A program made the position numbers and the translations under genes. Below are positions 55,117 to 62,965 of a DNA stretch of 64,000 nt, in pieces. The notes below the pieces were generated by a model that did not search any database, was not told where the DNA came from, and saw nothing but the letters and a program-made list of their open reading frames with translations. The stretch's first letter is position 1; every line of letters begins with the position of its first letter. The stretch is from Bacteroidaceae bacterium (lineage in GTDB: Bacteria; Bacteroidota; Bacteroidia; Bacteroidales; Bacteroidaceae). Location: positions 84,007-148,006 of the forward strand of contig JAGCPD010000009.1 of the NCBI GenBank assembly GCA_017645305.1, written 5' to 3'.

Positions 55117-55147
55117 CAAATTTAACATAAATGGGTGTATCATCCAA
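55117..55147 (-). promoter_or_regulatory. Promoter of the 53490 gene
   Basis: The minus strand reads TTGG (55147-55144), 19 bases, TAAATTTG (55124-55117). The -33 is imperfect. Confidence 0.5.
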
Positions 55148-55250
55148 GCTATACTATGCCTATTGTCTGAAGGGGGTGGTTTTAATTGATTTATATCAAG
55201 GTCAGAGGCGCGTTTCAGGCCCAAAAATGGCCCCGAAAAAGCCGTTATAG

Positions 55251-55329
55251 AAACACTTAAGTATTTCTTTCAAAACACTTAAGTATTACTCCAGAAACAC
55301 TTAACTGTTTTTGACAAAACACTTAAGTG
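55251..55329 (+). repeat. Four direct repeats at an exact 22-bp period, putative LytTR operator array
   Basis: AAACACTTAAGTA begins at 55251, 55273, 55295 (as AAACACTTAACTG) and 55317 (AAACACTTAAGTG). The 9-10 bases between cores are not conserved. The period is about two helical turns, so all sites face one side of the DNA. Known LytTR proteins bind pairs of 9-bp direct repeats with about 12-bp spacers (21-22-bp period), and the minus strand of the core (TAAGTGTTT) partly fits their consensus. Confidence 0.75.
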
Positions 55330-55456
55330 ATTTTTTTTGCCCTTTTTTACCCCTGATTTTTGCTCATTTTTGGTACTGAAACAGGGGAAAAAGCCCCAAA
55401 TCATGCACTCTTTTGTAATTTTTGTTGAAAAAATGTGAAAGATTTAAAAATTTTTA

Positions 55457-55464
55457 TATCTTTG
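55457..55464 (+). promoter_or_regulatory. -7 element of the LytTR locus
   Basis: TATCTTTG, 37 bases before the ATG at 55501. No good TTTG 19-20 bases upstream, which would suit an activator-dependent promoter. It lies 128 bases after the last 22-bp repeat. Confidence 0.65.
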
Positions 55465-55500
55465 CACTTGACTCTGGAAAAAGATTCAAAAAAGACTATT

Positions 55501-55872
55501 ATGGAATACCTGTTTTTAAACTCTCGCGACGAATTGCTTCGCATAGACATTTCCCGCATCGTGTATTTCGAGGCAGACGGAAACTACACGAACATCTATT
55601 TGTGCAACAAGTTGAAAGGGACAGTCTGCATGAACCTTGCCCGTATGCAGGAGGCACTCACTGCACAGCTAAAGGAAAAGGCTACCCGCTTTGCCCGTAT
55701 CGGCAAAAGCTATATCGTCAACCTCAATTATGTCTATTCCATCCAGTTACTTAAGCAACGTCTGGTCTTGAGCGACCAGGCCACCTTTGCCTTCCAGATA
55801 GCCGTTTCTAAAGAGGCACTGAAGACATTGCGTGAATTATATCTTAATAACGGCAAACAGAAACATAAATAA
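55501..55872 (+). CDS. Stand-alone LytTR DNA-binding regulator
   Basis: A 123-residue protein consisting of a LytTR domain only: 'MEYLFLNSRDELLRIDISRIVYFEADGNYTNIYL', then 'LARIGKSY'-type strand 'RFARIGKSYIVNLNYVYSI' and 'QIAVSKEALKTLREL'. There is no receiver domain, so it is not a classical phospho-regulated LytR/AlgR protein. An in-frame start at 55435 lies upstream of the promoter -7 element and is rejected. Likely controls its own locus through the 22-bp repeat array (inference). The FHA gene follows after 14 bases. Confidence 0.92.
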   Translation: MEYLFLNSRDELLRIDISRIVYFEADGNYTNIYLCNKLKGTVCMNLARMQEALTAQLKEKATRFARIGKSYIVNLNYVYSIQLLKQRLVLSDQATFAFQIAVSKEALKTLRELYLNNGKQKHK

Positions 55873-55886
55873 ATAATAATATAGGA

Positions 55887-56591
55887 ATGATAGAAGCTAT
55901 AATAGGACGCCAGCACGGTACCAATTGCTTACTAATGGTAATTGGGGGGCAGGGCTATGCCCTCAGTGGTAACGGAACAGTGCCGAAAACAGTAAGCAGT
56001 TCGCATTGCAAATTGACTGTCGATGACAATGGGACATGGAAGCTTTCCAACATCAAGGCCGAGCTTGACACCTTTGTTGATGGATTGCAGATTGACACCA
56101 AACGGGTATCTCCCAGCAGTCGCGTGGAATTGGGAGCAAACCACTTTGTCCTGAACATGCACAAAGTGGAATCAGTCATAAGACAACTGCAACCAGCGGT
56201 CTTCTCTCTCCGCCCGTTAGAACAGATTTGGAAGAACTACGACGATGAGAAGCTCCAGATGCAGAATAAAGAAATGAAGATAGCCAATTTCCAGCGCCTT
56301 CAGGGAGCACTCAGTATGTCTGCCATGCTTTTCGGCTTTATTCCACAGTTGGGAGTCTTCCGCTGGGTTATTATGGGATTGGCTCTGCTGATTGCCATTT
56401 TCTTCTTTGTTCGCGGAAGCATGGTGTCCAACTCCCTTCCCATGAAACTGAAGAAACTGAATGATAAATTTGAGGCAGAATACCTCTGTCCCAACCCTCA
56501 GTGCCCCCGTTTCTTGGGCTATAGACCATACAATCAGCTCCAGTATGACAGGGGCTGTCCACTCTGTCAATGCAGGTACACAAACACCTAA
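55887..56591 (+). CDS. FHA-domain membrane protein with zinc-ribbon-like C-terminus
   Basis: 234 residues. The N-terminal ~95 residues form an FHA-like domain: 'IGRQHGTNCLLM', 'VSSSHCKLTVDDNGTWKLSNI' with the SxxH motif, and 'DTFVDGLQID' at the last loop. FHA domains bind phosphothreonine. Two hydrophobic segments follow (about 145-180), then a cytoplasmic tail with Cys pairs 'CPNPQCPRF' and 'CPLCQCRY', like a small zinc ribbon. With two to three Ser/Thr kinases in the locus, it is a probable phospho-reader (inference). Confidence 0.85.
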   Translation: MIEAIIGRQHGTNCLLMVIGGQGYALSGNGTVPKTVSSSHCKLTVDDNGTWKLSNIKAELDTFVDGLQIDTKRVSPSSRVELGANHFVLNMHKVESVIRQLQPAVFSLRPLEQIWKNYDDEKLQMQNKEMKIANFQRLQGALSMSAMLFGFIPQLGVFRWVIMGLALLIAIFFFVRGSMVSNSLPMKLKKLNDKFEAEYLCPNPQCPRFLGYRPYNQLQYDRGCPLCQCRYTNT

Positions 56592-56745
56592 AACAGGCAC
56601 TTATCCTTCAAACGCCATATTTCATACATTAAACAACAGTACTTATCCAGTATGCTTTGCAGGATTTGCGTGGTTCGGAAAGAAGTCAGACCTTTGCAGT
56701 GCAATTCAGCAAAAAAACGAGTACTAACAAAAAACAAAAAAAGTC

Positions 56746-57474
56746 ATGAAAACTGAAAACATGAATCAAGTAGAGAGTTTGAACCAGAGTGTCAATCCCT
56801 CAGAAGAGAAGAATGAAAAGTATGGAAAGGCACGCGAAGCCGCAGTCGGCACTATGGGTGGCGTTGTTGGTGGTGCAGCAGGTGCTGCAATTGGCAGTGT
56901 CATTGCGCAGGAAGCCGGTGCGAAGGAACCTGTTGAAGAACCTGTGAATCCTGTGGTTGATCCTGACCCAGTTCCTGTGAAGCCCGAGCCTGCTCGGCAC
57001 CAACCGGAAAGACCCGTTACACCAGAGGAGCCAGAAAAGCCGGAAGAGCCCGTTAAGCCGGATGAGCCTGTTAAGCCAGAAGGACCCGATACACCAGATG
57101 AGCCTGTTACGCCGGAAGGACCCGATACGCCGGATGAGCCTGTTACGCCGGAAGGACCCGAGGTTCAGGTTCTCGGATACGAAGCTATTCAGACTGAGGA
57201 TGGTGGCACGATGCAGTTAGCTGCTGTCAGTGTTAACGGTGAGGTTGTACAATTGGCCGAGGTAACAGGCGACGATATTGTTGATTTCGCTGGTATGGAT
57301 GTTAACCAAGACGGGAAAATCTCAGAGAATGAGATTCTCGATGTCTCAAACGAGGGTATATCCATGCAGGCACTCCACAATGCCTATCAGGAAACTCAGA
57401 GTACCGCCCAGAATACCGACATCGGTGAGCCGGACTATATCAACGACGGTAATGTGGATGATTATATGGCTTAA
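56746..57474 (+). CDS. Glycine-zipper, Pro/Glu-repeat and EF-hand-like protein
   Basis: 242 residues. A charged N-terminus, then a glycine zipper 'GTMGGVVGGAAGAAIGSVIA' (about 38-57) that may insert in a membrane or oligomerise. Next is a PEKPEEPVKPDEP-type repeat (about 85-145) with two 36-base DNA repeats at 57074-57145. The C-terminal ~95 residues include one EF-hand loop 'DVNQDGKISENE' that could bind Ca2+. No signal peptide. Not a family I can name; it is encoded between the FHA and LRR genes and is probably co-transcribed. Confidence 0.78.
   Translation: MKTENMNQVESLNQSVNPSEEKNEKYGKAREAAVGTMGGVVGGAAGAAIGSVIAQEAGAKEPVEEPVNPVVDPDPVPVKPEPARHQPERPVTPEEPEKPEEPVKPDEPVKPEGPDTPDEPVTPEGPDTPDEPVTPEGPEVQVLGYEAIQTEDGGTMQLAAVSVNGEVVQLAEVTGDDIVDFAGMDVNQDGKISENEILDVSNEGISMQALHNAYQETQSTAQNTDIGEPDYINDGNVDDYMA
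57074..57145 (+). repeat. Two 36-bp coding repeats
   Basis: Two 36-base units encoding PEGPDTPDEPVT differ at only a few third positions. They are part of a longer decayed PEEPxKP series and are likely unstable in copy number. Confidence 0.75.
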
Positions 57475-57495
57475 CATAATTCTGAAAGGTAAGTT

Positions 57496-58572
57496 ATGAA
57501 ACGCTATATCATTTCCTCTGTCATGGCTACCCTGATGGGAGCCATGACAGCCACAGCCCACGATTTCAGTGCTACATTTGGCGGACAGAGAATCTATTTC
57601 AATATTACCGATACACTCCAGAAGACCGTAGAGATAACCTATAAAGGCAGTATCACAGCCCATGCTGCGCCCGAGGTGAAGGGTTCTCTGGCCATACCTG
57701 TCACCGTGCACCATCTCAATCAGGTGTTCACCGTCGCATCCATCGGTGCCAAGGCATTCGCCGGTGCATCCGGCCTTACGGACGTTGTCATACCTTCGTC
57801 CATCCGGCAGATTGGCGACTTTGCCTTCGAACGGTGTACTGCCCTCCGCAGTATTGTATTTCCCGGTTCAAAGCCTGCGATGGGGCAGGGAATCTTCTTC
57901 CTGTGCAAAAGCCTGCAGAATATCTCACTGGGTAGCGACTGGACGGAGATTAACTTCAGTATGTTCCGTTGGAGCGACAGCCTTCAGACGGTGACCGTTC
58001 CCTCCCGGCTGACACGCATTCAGGGGCTGAAGACACTACGTTCGCTCACCACCATTCAGGTGGATGCCAACAACCCGTCCTATTCTGCCATTGACGGTGT
58101 ACTTTACAACAAGCAGCAGACCCGTCTGCTCTGTGTGCCGCGTGCCGCCAAGGGTGCTTTGGTTGTTCCCGAGGGTGTAACAGAGGTAATGTGGGGTTCC
58201 CTTATTGACTGCCCCGCCATCACCGCTGTCGATTTCCCTGCATCGCTTACCGTTCTTTCTTTCCGCGAACTGAGCCGTATGCCTCTTCTCAAATCCATCA
58301 CCCTGCGCGGAGAACGTGTGCTTGCCACTGCCAGCCTGAACGGATGTGACACCACTCTCTTTGTGGTCAGTAGTCCGGATGTGCAGCTGCTGGTTCCCAA
58401 GAAAATGCAGAAAGCTTACAGCAAGGCCCTCGGCCTGTCAGAGGCGGAGTTTACCGAGATTGCCGCACATAAGCCGCAGGGCTATGCCGAGGCAACGGCT
58501 TCCGTACCTTATTTCATACGTAAGGAGCAGATGATTAAAGAGAAAAACATCAGACAGATTTCCACCAAATAA
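57496..58572 (+). CDS. Secreted BspA-type leucine-rich repeat protein
   Basis: 358 residues with a signal peptide (MKRYIISSVMATLMGAMTATA). LRR_5/BspA repeats from about 65 to 290: 'IGAKAFAGASGLTDVVIPSSIRQIGDFAFERCTALRSIVFPG', 'LRSLTTIQVDANNPSYSAIDGVLYNKQQTRLLCVPRA', and others. BspA-type LRRs mediate binding to proteins or surfaces. No sorting tail, and the C-terminus is basic ('KEKNIRQISTK'). It is in the run of genes from LytTR to the first kinase. Confidence 0.9.
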   Translation: MKRYIISSVMATLMGAMTATAHDFSATFGGQRIYFNITDTLQKTVEITYKGSITAHAAPEVKGSLAIPVTVHHLNQVFTVASIGAKAFAGASGLTDVVIPSSIRQIGDFAFERCTALRSIVFPGSKPAMGQGIFFLCKSLQNISLGSDWTEINFSMFRWSDSLQTVTVPSRLTRIQGLKTLRSLTTIQVDANNPSYSAIDGVLYNKQQTRLLCVPRAAKGALVVPEGVTEVMWGSLIDCPAITAVDFPASLTVLSFRELSRMPLLKSITLRGERVLATASLNGCDTTLFVVSSPDVQLLVPKKMQKAYSKALGLSEAEFTEIAAHKPQGYAEATASVPYFIRKEQMIKEKNIRQISTK

Positions 58573-58586
58573 AAGAGCATAGCATC

Positions 58587-59006
58587 ATGAAACGATATAT
58601 CATTTTTACCATCACTATGTTGATGGCATTCTGTACAACATCCTTTGCACAGAATCAGACCGATACCCTCCGTACTCGTGTCCGCATGACAGAACTGACC
58701 ATGAAGCGCACTCAGTTGAAACAGCGCATCCAGGCAGAAGACAAGAAGCGTAACAGCCAGATTGCCGATGTGGCACCCGGACAGATGGAACTTATCAACC
58801 TGCGTCAGGACTCGCTCTGCCTGGCACTTCGTTCGCAGCTCACTGAAGTGGAGTTGGAGATTACGGAGCTAAGTTCTGTAGTGCCGGGAAATGACAACAC
58901 GGTTTCCTCTGCACCTCAGGGCACAGCATCTGTACAGCAGCTCGTGCAGTCGTTCAGACAGAACCGTCCCGTCAGGAAGGACGAGGAAATACAGAGAATG
59001 GAATAA
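58587..59006 (+). CDS. Small secreted coiled-coil protein
   Basis: 139 residues with a signal peptide (MKRYIIFTITMLMAFCTTSFA). The mature part is charged and helical with heptad-like patterns ('RMTELTMKRTQLKQRIQAEDKKRNSQIADV', 'LRSQLTEVELEITELS'). It probably oligomerises in the periplasm. Unknown family. Spacing to neighbours is 14 and about 33 bases, consistent with one operon. Confidence 0.78.
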   Translation: MKRYIIFTITMLMAFCTTSFAQNQTDTLRTRVRMTELTMKRTQLKQRIQAEDKKRNSQIADVAPGQMELINLRQDSLCLALRSQLTEVELEITELSSVVPGNDNTVSSAPQGTASVQQLVQSFRQNRPVRKDEEIQRME

Positions 59007-59039
59007 ATATATAATATAATAATGTATAGCAGGCGCATC

Positions 59040-60503
59040 ATGTTATCACAATCACTGAAAGAAGGCAGCCTCCTTCAGGAAGGCAAATACAGAATCGAAC
59101 GTAGCTTGGGGCAGGGAGGCTTCGGCATCACCTATCTGGCCATTCAGGACATTCTGGATCGCAAGGTGGCAATTAAGGAATTCTTTTTCCGCGACTATTG
59201 CGAACGTGACGGAGATACGTCGCACGTCACCTTGGGCACACAGTCTAACAAGGAAACCGTAGAACGTTTCCTCGGCAAGTTCATCAAGGAGGCACGTACC
59301 ATCTCCAAGCTGCATCACCCCGCCATTATCTCCATCTATGACATCTTCCGCGAGAACGGAACGGCCTATTATGTGATGGAGTACATAGAGGGGGAGTCTC
59401 TTGGCGATATGGTGAAGCGGCGTGGTGCCCTGCCACAGGCCGAGGCCCTGTCCTATATCCGCAGCGTAGGCGATGCGCTCACCTACATCCACCAGCGCAA
59501 CATCAACCACCTGGATGTGAAGCCCAGCAACATCATGCTGCGCCGTATGGATAACCAGATTGTGCTCATAGACTTTGGCGTTGCCAAGCAGTACGACGAG
59601 CAGACCAAGGAGGGAACCACCACCACTCCCGTGGGTATCAGTCACGGCTATTCACCTGCCGAGCAATACAAGAAGAACGGGGTACAGACATTCTCGCCCC
59701 AGTCTGATGTCTATGCCCTGGCTGCCACGCTGTTCAAGCTGCTCACGGGACAGACACCTCCTGAAGCCACGGAGATTCCAGATGTGGGCTTGCCCGTCGA
59801 GGAACTCAGACAGAAAGGTGTTTCGGAGTCTGTTATCAGCGCTATTGAGAATGCTATGAAGCCCCGCAGAAGTCGTACGCAGAGCGTGGCAGAATTCATT
59901 GCCAATCTGGATAAAGTGAAGGATGATACCAACGATGGGGACGACGACGTGACAGACGTGATAGGTTTTGAAGAGCCGAAACCTGCTCCAACTCCCAAAC
60001 CGAAACCCACTCCAATTCCCAAGCCCCAACCTGCTCCAACTCCAAAGCCGAAGTCTGGAAACTTATGGATTTATGCAGCAGTCATCGTGGGTCTGGTGTT
60101 GGGCGTACTCTTGTGGCAGAAGCCATGGGAACATAATACCGGTGAACAGCATGAAGAGAAGGTTATCACGGAAGTCTCTAATAAGTCCCTCCGTATTCCG
60201 CTGGGTCAGTGCACCTATACCGGTGAAGTGGATTCTCTGGGTGTTCCCCATGGTGAGGGCGAAGCACGCTTCACGGACGGCCGTACATATAAGGGCACCT
60301 TTGTTCATGGCGTTGCAGAGGGAGAGAAGTCTCTCTTTGTATATGAGAACGGTGATACATACGAAGGCTCGTTCCGTAAGAATGGCTTCAATATGGGACG
60401 CTATACCATCAAGGAGGACGGAAGCTACTTTATAGGAACCTTCAAAGACGGCAATCCCAACCAAGGCAGTTGGTATGATAAGTCAGGTAAAAAAATTGAG
60501 TAA
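59040..60503 (+). CDS. Transmembrane Ser/Thr protein kinase with MORN repeats
   Basis: ~487 residues. An apparently active kinase (1-280): glycine loop 'LGQGGFG', K46 in 'VAIKEFF', 'HLDVKPSN' with D159, 'LIDFGVAK', and 'SPAEQY'. Then a PKPxP linker, one membrane segment ('LWIYAAVIVGLVLGVLLW'), and an extracytoplasmic C-terminus with about three MORN repeats ('GEARFTDGRTYKGTFVHG', 'YENGDTYEGSFRKNG'). An ATG at 59022 is also in frame, but 59040 aligns with the starts of the sister kinases. Confidence 0.92.
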   Translation: MLSQSLKEGSLLQEGKYRIERSLGQGGFGITYLAIQDILDRKVAIKEFFFRDYCERDGDTSHVTLGTQSNKETVERFLGKFIKEARTISKLHHPAIISIYDIFRENGTAYYVMEYIEGESLGDMVKRRGALPQAEALSYIRSVGDALTYIHQRNINHLDVKPSNIMLRRMDNQIVLIDFGVAKQYDEQTKEGTTTTPVGISHGYSPAEQYKKNGVQTFSPQSDVYALAATLFKLLTGQTPPEATEIPDVGLPVEELRQKGVSESVISAIENAMKPRRSRTQSVAEFIANLDKVKDDTNDGDDDVTDVIGFEEPKPAPTPKPKPTPIPKPQPAPTPKPKSGNLWIYAAVIVGLVLGVLLWQKPWEHNTGEQHEEKVITEVSNKSLRIPLGQCTYTGEVDSLGVPHGEGEARFTDGRTYKGTFVHGVAEGEKSLFVYENGDTYEGSFRKNGFNMGRYTIKEDGSYFIGTFKDGNPNQGSWYDKSGKKIE

Positions 60504-60510
60504 AAGAATA

Positions 60511-60570
60511 ATTTAACTTCCTATTTAACTCCCCATTTAACTTCCCATTTAACTCCCCATTTAACTCCAT
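60511..60570 (+). repeat. Five 12-bp tandem repeats
   Basis: ATTTAACTYCCY repeated five times without gaps between the MORN kinase gene and the first SUMF1 gene. No promoter element lies in front of the SUMF1 gene here. Confidence 0.85.
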
Positions 60571-60596
60571 TCTACTTAAATAACACATAGATTATC

Positions 60597-61457
60597 ATGA
60601 AAGCGAAACTATATTATTTTCTTCTTCTCCTTATTATGGCATGTCTGCCCCAACTTGTCTTTGCACAGGCCAGTGGCGGTGCCATAAAGAGACCGGTCAA
60701 GAAACCAACCACCACCACCGCTCCTGCAAAACCGAATAAACCAACTCCCAAACCCACGATAACTACTAATTCTGACTATTCGCAGACGATTAGTTTCAAG
60801 GGTGTTTCGTTTAAGATGATAAGAGTTGACGGCGGCATCTTCACTATGGGAGCTACTTCGGAGCAGGGCTATGATGCCTACAGCGATGAGAAGCCCACAC
60901 ATCAGGTAACGCTATCTACTTATTACATAGGTGAGACTGAGGTGACCCAGGCATTATGGGAGGCCGTGATGGGCAGCAACCCCAGTTATTTCAAAGGTGC
61001 AAACCGTCCCGTAGAGAACGTCGGCTGGAACGAATGCCAGACGTTCATCAGCAAGTTGAACTCCATTACAGGTAAGAAATTCCGCCTGCCCAAGGAAAAG
61101 GAGTGGGAGTATGCCGCCAAGGGTGGCAGCAGGAGCCACGGTTATGAGTATAGCGGAAGCAATGAGATCAATGATGTGGCTTGGTATGATAGTAATGCTT
61201 GTGATGGTGTAGGCTCAAATAGCCCTGACTATGGAACACACAATGTAAAGACCAAGAAGCCGAATGAACTTGGTATCTACGACATGAGCGGGAACGTGTA
61301 TGAGTGGTGTGAGGATTTGTACGACTCTTCGGGCTCTTACCGCGTTCGCCGTGGTGGCAGCTGGGACTACGGCGCCAGGGGCTGCCGTGTGTCTAACCGG
61401 GACAGCAGCACGCCTGTCTACCGGAGCTACTTCCTTGGGCTGCGCCTTGCCCTATAG
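60597..61457 (+). CDS. Secreted SUMF1/FGE-fold protein with DGR-type variable C-terminus (copy 1)
   Basis: 286 residues. Signal peptide (MKAKLYYFLLLLIMACLPQLVFA), a Pro/Lys/Thr linker (to about 60), then a formylglycine-generating-enzyme-type fold: 'GGIFTMGATSE', 'IGETEVTQALWEAVMG', 'NRPVENVGWNECQTFI', 'RLPKEKEWEYAAKGG', 'NELGIYDMSGNVYEWCED', 'RRGGSWDYGARGCRVSNRD' and 'GLRLAL'. This C-type-lectin-like fold is a common target of diversity-generating retroelements. Codons 61338-61436 form the variable region. The FGE catalytic Cys pair was not identified, so a binding role is likelier than sulfatase maturation. Confidence 0.9.
   Translation: MKAKLYYFLLLLIMACLPQLVFAQASGGAIKRPVKKPTTTTAPAKPNKPTPKPTITTNSDYSQTISFKGVSFKMIRVDGGIFTMGATSEQGYDAYSDEKPTHQVTLSTYYIGETEVTQALWEAVMGSNPSYFKGANRPVENVGWNECQTFISKLNSITGKKFRLPKEKEWEYAAKGGSRSHGYEYSGSNEINDVAWYDSNACDGVGSNSPDYGTHNVKTKKPNELGIYDMSGNVYEWCEDLYDSSGSYRVRRGGSWDYGARGCRVSNRDSSTPVYRSYFLGLRLAL
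61338..61436 (+). other. Putative DGR variable region 1
   Basis: 33 codons. Aligned without gaps to 63656-63754 there are 29 differing bases, while the 6 codons before and 7 codons after are identical. Changes fall at first (16) and second (11) codon positions, with 2 at the third, and nearly all variable codons are NNC. That is what adenine-to-any-base change of AAC codons in a template would give. Confidence 0.85.
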
Positions 61458-61580
61458 CTCATTATGTTAAATAGTACAGGCATTTCCGATTGAAGAAACA
61501 TCAGTATAATCAACATAAAAACAATGCAATCACTTGAGTCCGGCAGTCTCTTGCAAGGAGGCAAATACAGAATAGAAAGG
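61437..61580 (+). repeat. Direct repeat spanning SUMF1 stop and kinase start (copy 1)
   Basis: Nearly identical to 63755-63898: the last SUMF1 codons, the 66-base spacer and the first ~19 kinase codons, with only a few base changes. It shows that the SUMF1-kinase cassette was duplicated. Confidence 0.9.
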
Positions 61581-62882
61581 GTCTTAGGCCAAGGCGGCTT
61601 CGGTATCACATACAGTGCCGTTCAGGTGGCTTTGAACCGTCGGGTAGCCATCAAGGAGTTCTTCATGAAAGAATACTGCGAGCGTGATGCAAACACCTCA
61701 CATGTCACTGTGGGAACCTCCGGCGGAGCACAGGAGGTAAAGCGCTTCAAGGAGAAGTTCCTGAAAGAGGCCTCCTTGATAGCTCAGTTTGATAATCCTC
61801 ATATTGTCCGCATCCATGACATCTTTGAAGAGAACGGCACAGCCTATTATGTGATGGAGTTCCTGGAAGACCGATGGAATGAGTTCGCAAAGGACCGCAC
61901 ATCTTTGGAACAATCCCTGAACATTATCCGTCAGGTGGGTGAAGGGCTGAGCTATATTCATGCCCAGAATGTGCTGCATCTGGATGTGAAGCCCGGCAAC
62001 ATCATGTTCCGCAAGGACTGTTCCGTGCTCATAGACTTCGGCATCAGCAAGCGTTACGATAGCGAGGGCGGACAGACCAGTACTACACCCGTTGGCATCA
62101 GTAAGGGATTTGCGCCTTTGGAGCAATACAATCAGGGCGTTCAGAAGTTCCAGCCTGCAACGGATGTCTATTCATTAGGGGCAACACTCTATAAACTGCT
62201 GACAGGAGAGACACCGCCCGAGGCATCGGATGTGATGAACTATGGCCTTCCCACAGACGTTTTGCAGGCCAGGCATGTTCCCGAGAGGATTATCTCTGCC
62301 ATCCAGAAAAGCATGGAGCCAAGAGTGGGGCAGCGATACCAAAGTGTGGAGGAATTCCTTGAAGCTATTGATAGCTTTATATATACAGTTGCATGGACAA
62401 AGAATACCGTACAGGAGAACCTAAGAAGAAACAAAGATGAAGAGACCTTTGTTTATGAATTAAATCCTGGAGCAGATAATAATGAAAGTAAATCTGAGGA
62501 TAACAAAAAGAAGGGAGAAAAATTTTTAGAAGACAATAAAATGAAAGAAGGTGTATTTGTCTTGCCAAGTGGCGTACAATATAAAATTATAACACAAGGT
62601 TCAGGACAAAAACCTTCAAAAGAATCTATAGTCACAGTAAATTTTGAATCCAAACTTATTGACGGAACAGTCCTTCAAAGTAGCTTTACTCTTAACGAAC
62701 CAGTAACTTTCCGTTGTAATGACGTAATTGAAGGATGGAAAGAAGCATTAACCCACATGCCTGTTGGTTCCACATGGGAAGTCTATATACCACAAGAACT
62801 TGCATATGGAGACAGGGTGTATAAAAATATAAAACCATTCTCAATGTTAATTATTAAAACAGAATTGATTGGCGTAAATTAA
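61524..62882 (+). CDS. Ser/Thr protein kinase fused to an FKBP-type prolyl isomerase
   Basis: 452 residues, no membrane segment. Kinase domain (1-280): 'LGQGGFG', K44 in 'VAIKEFF', 'HLDVKPGN' with D154, 'LIDFGISK', 'APLEQY'. After a charged linker (about 295-330) comes 'KKGEKFLEDNKMKEGVFVLP', like the FKBP/FklB N-terminal helix, and an FKBP core: 'SGVQYKIITQGSGQKP', 'VTVNFESKLIDGTVLQSS', 'GWKEALTHMPVGSTWEVYIP' and 'LAYGD'. Base composition turns A/T rich from about 62385, unlike the kinase part. The sister kinase at 59040 has MORN repeats instead, so the C-terminal module has been exchanged. Confidence 0.92.
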   Translation: MQSLESGSLLQGGKYRIERVLGQGGFGITYSAVQVALNRRVAIKEFFMKEYCERDANTSHVTVGTSGGAQEVKRFKEKFLKEASLIAQFDNPHIVRIHDIFEENGTAYYVMEFLEDRWNEFAKDRTSLEQSLNIIRQVGEGLSYIHAQNVLHLDVKPGNIMFRKDCSVLIDFGISKRYDSEGGQTSTTPVGISKGFAPLEQYNQGVQKFQPATDVYSLGATLYKLLTGETPPEASDVMNYGLPTDVLQARHVPERIISAIQKSMEPRVGQRYQSVEEFLEAIDSFIYTVAWTKNTVQENLRRNKDEETFVYELNPGADNNESKSEDNKKKGEKFLEDNKMKEGVFVLPSGVQYKIITQGSGQKPSKESIVTVNFESKLIDGTVLQSSFTLNEPVTFRCNDVIEGWKEALTHMPVGSTWEVYIPQELAYGDRVYKNIKPFSMLIIKTELIGVN

Positions 62883-62928
62883 ATTGATATTTTCTCTTTC
62901 TTCAAGCAATAGAATATAGAATTGTCCA

Positions 62929-62936
62929 TACCTTTG
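62929..62936 (+). promoter_or_regulatory. -7 element of the second SUMF1-kinase cassette
   Basis: TACCTTTG, 29 bases before the ATG at 62966; no -33 TTTG. It suggests the second cassette can be expressed separately from the first. Confidence 0.6.
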
Positions 62937-62965
62937 CACCAGCAAACAAAAATTCATAGATTATC

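Larger units (their letters stand above)
54966..55500. other. 535-bp divergent intergenic region
   Basis: Holds the minus-strand promoter at 55117-55147 with a ~145-base leader to the 53490 gene, the four 22-bp repeats (55251-55329), and the plus-strand -7 element (55457-55464). It is A/T rich from 55330 to 55500. No gene is seen. Confidence 0.7.

Noticed and set aside
55251..55329. Short regular repeats as a CRISPR array
   Set aside because: Cores are only about 13 bases, spacers 9-10 bases, the third unit is degenerate, and no cas genes are present; an operator array fits better.
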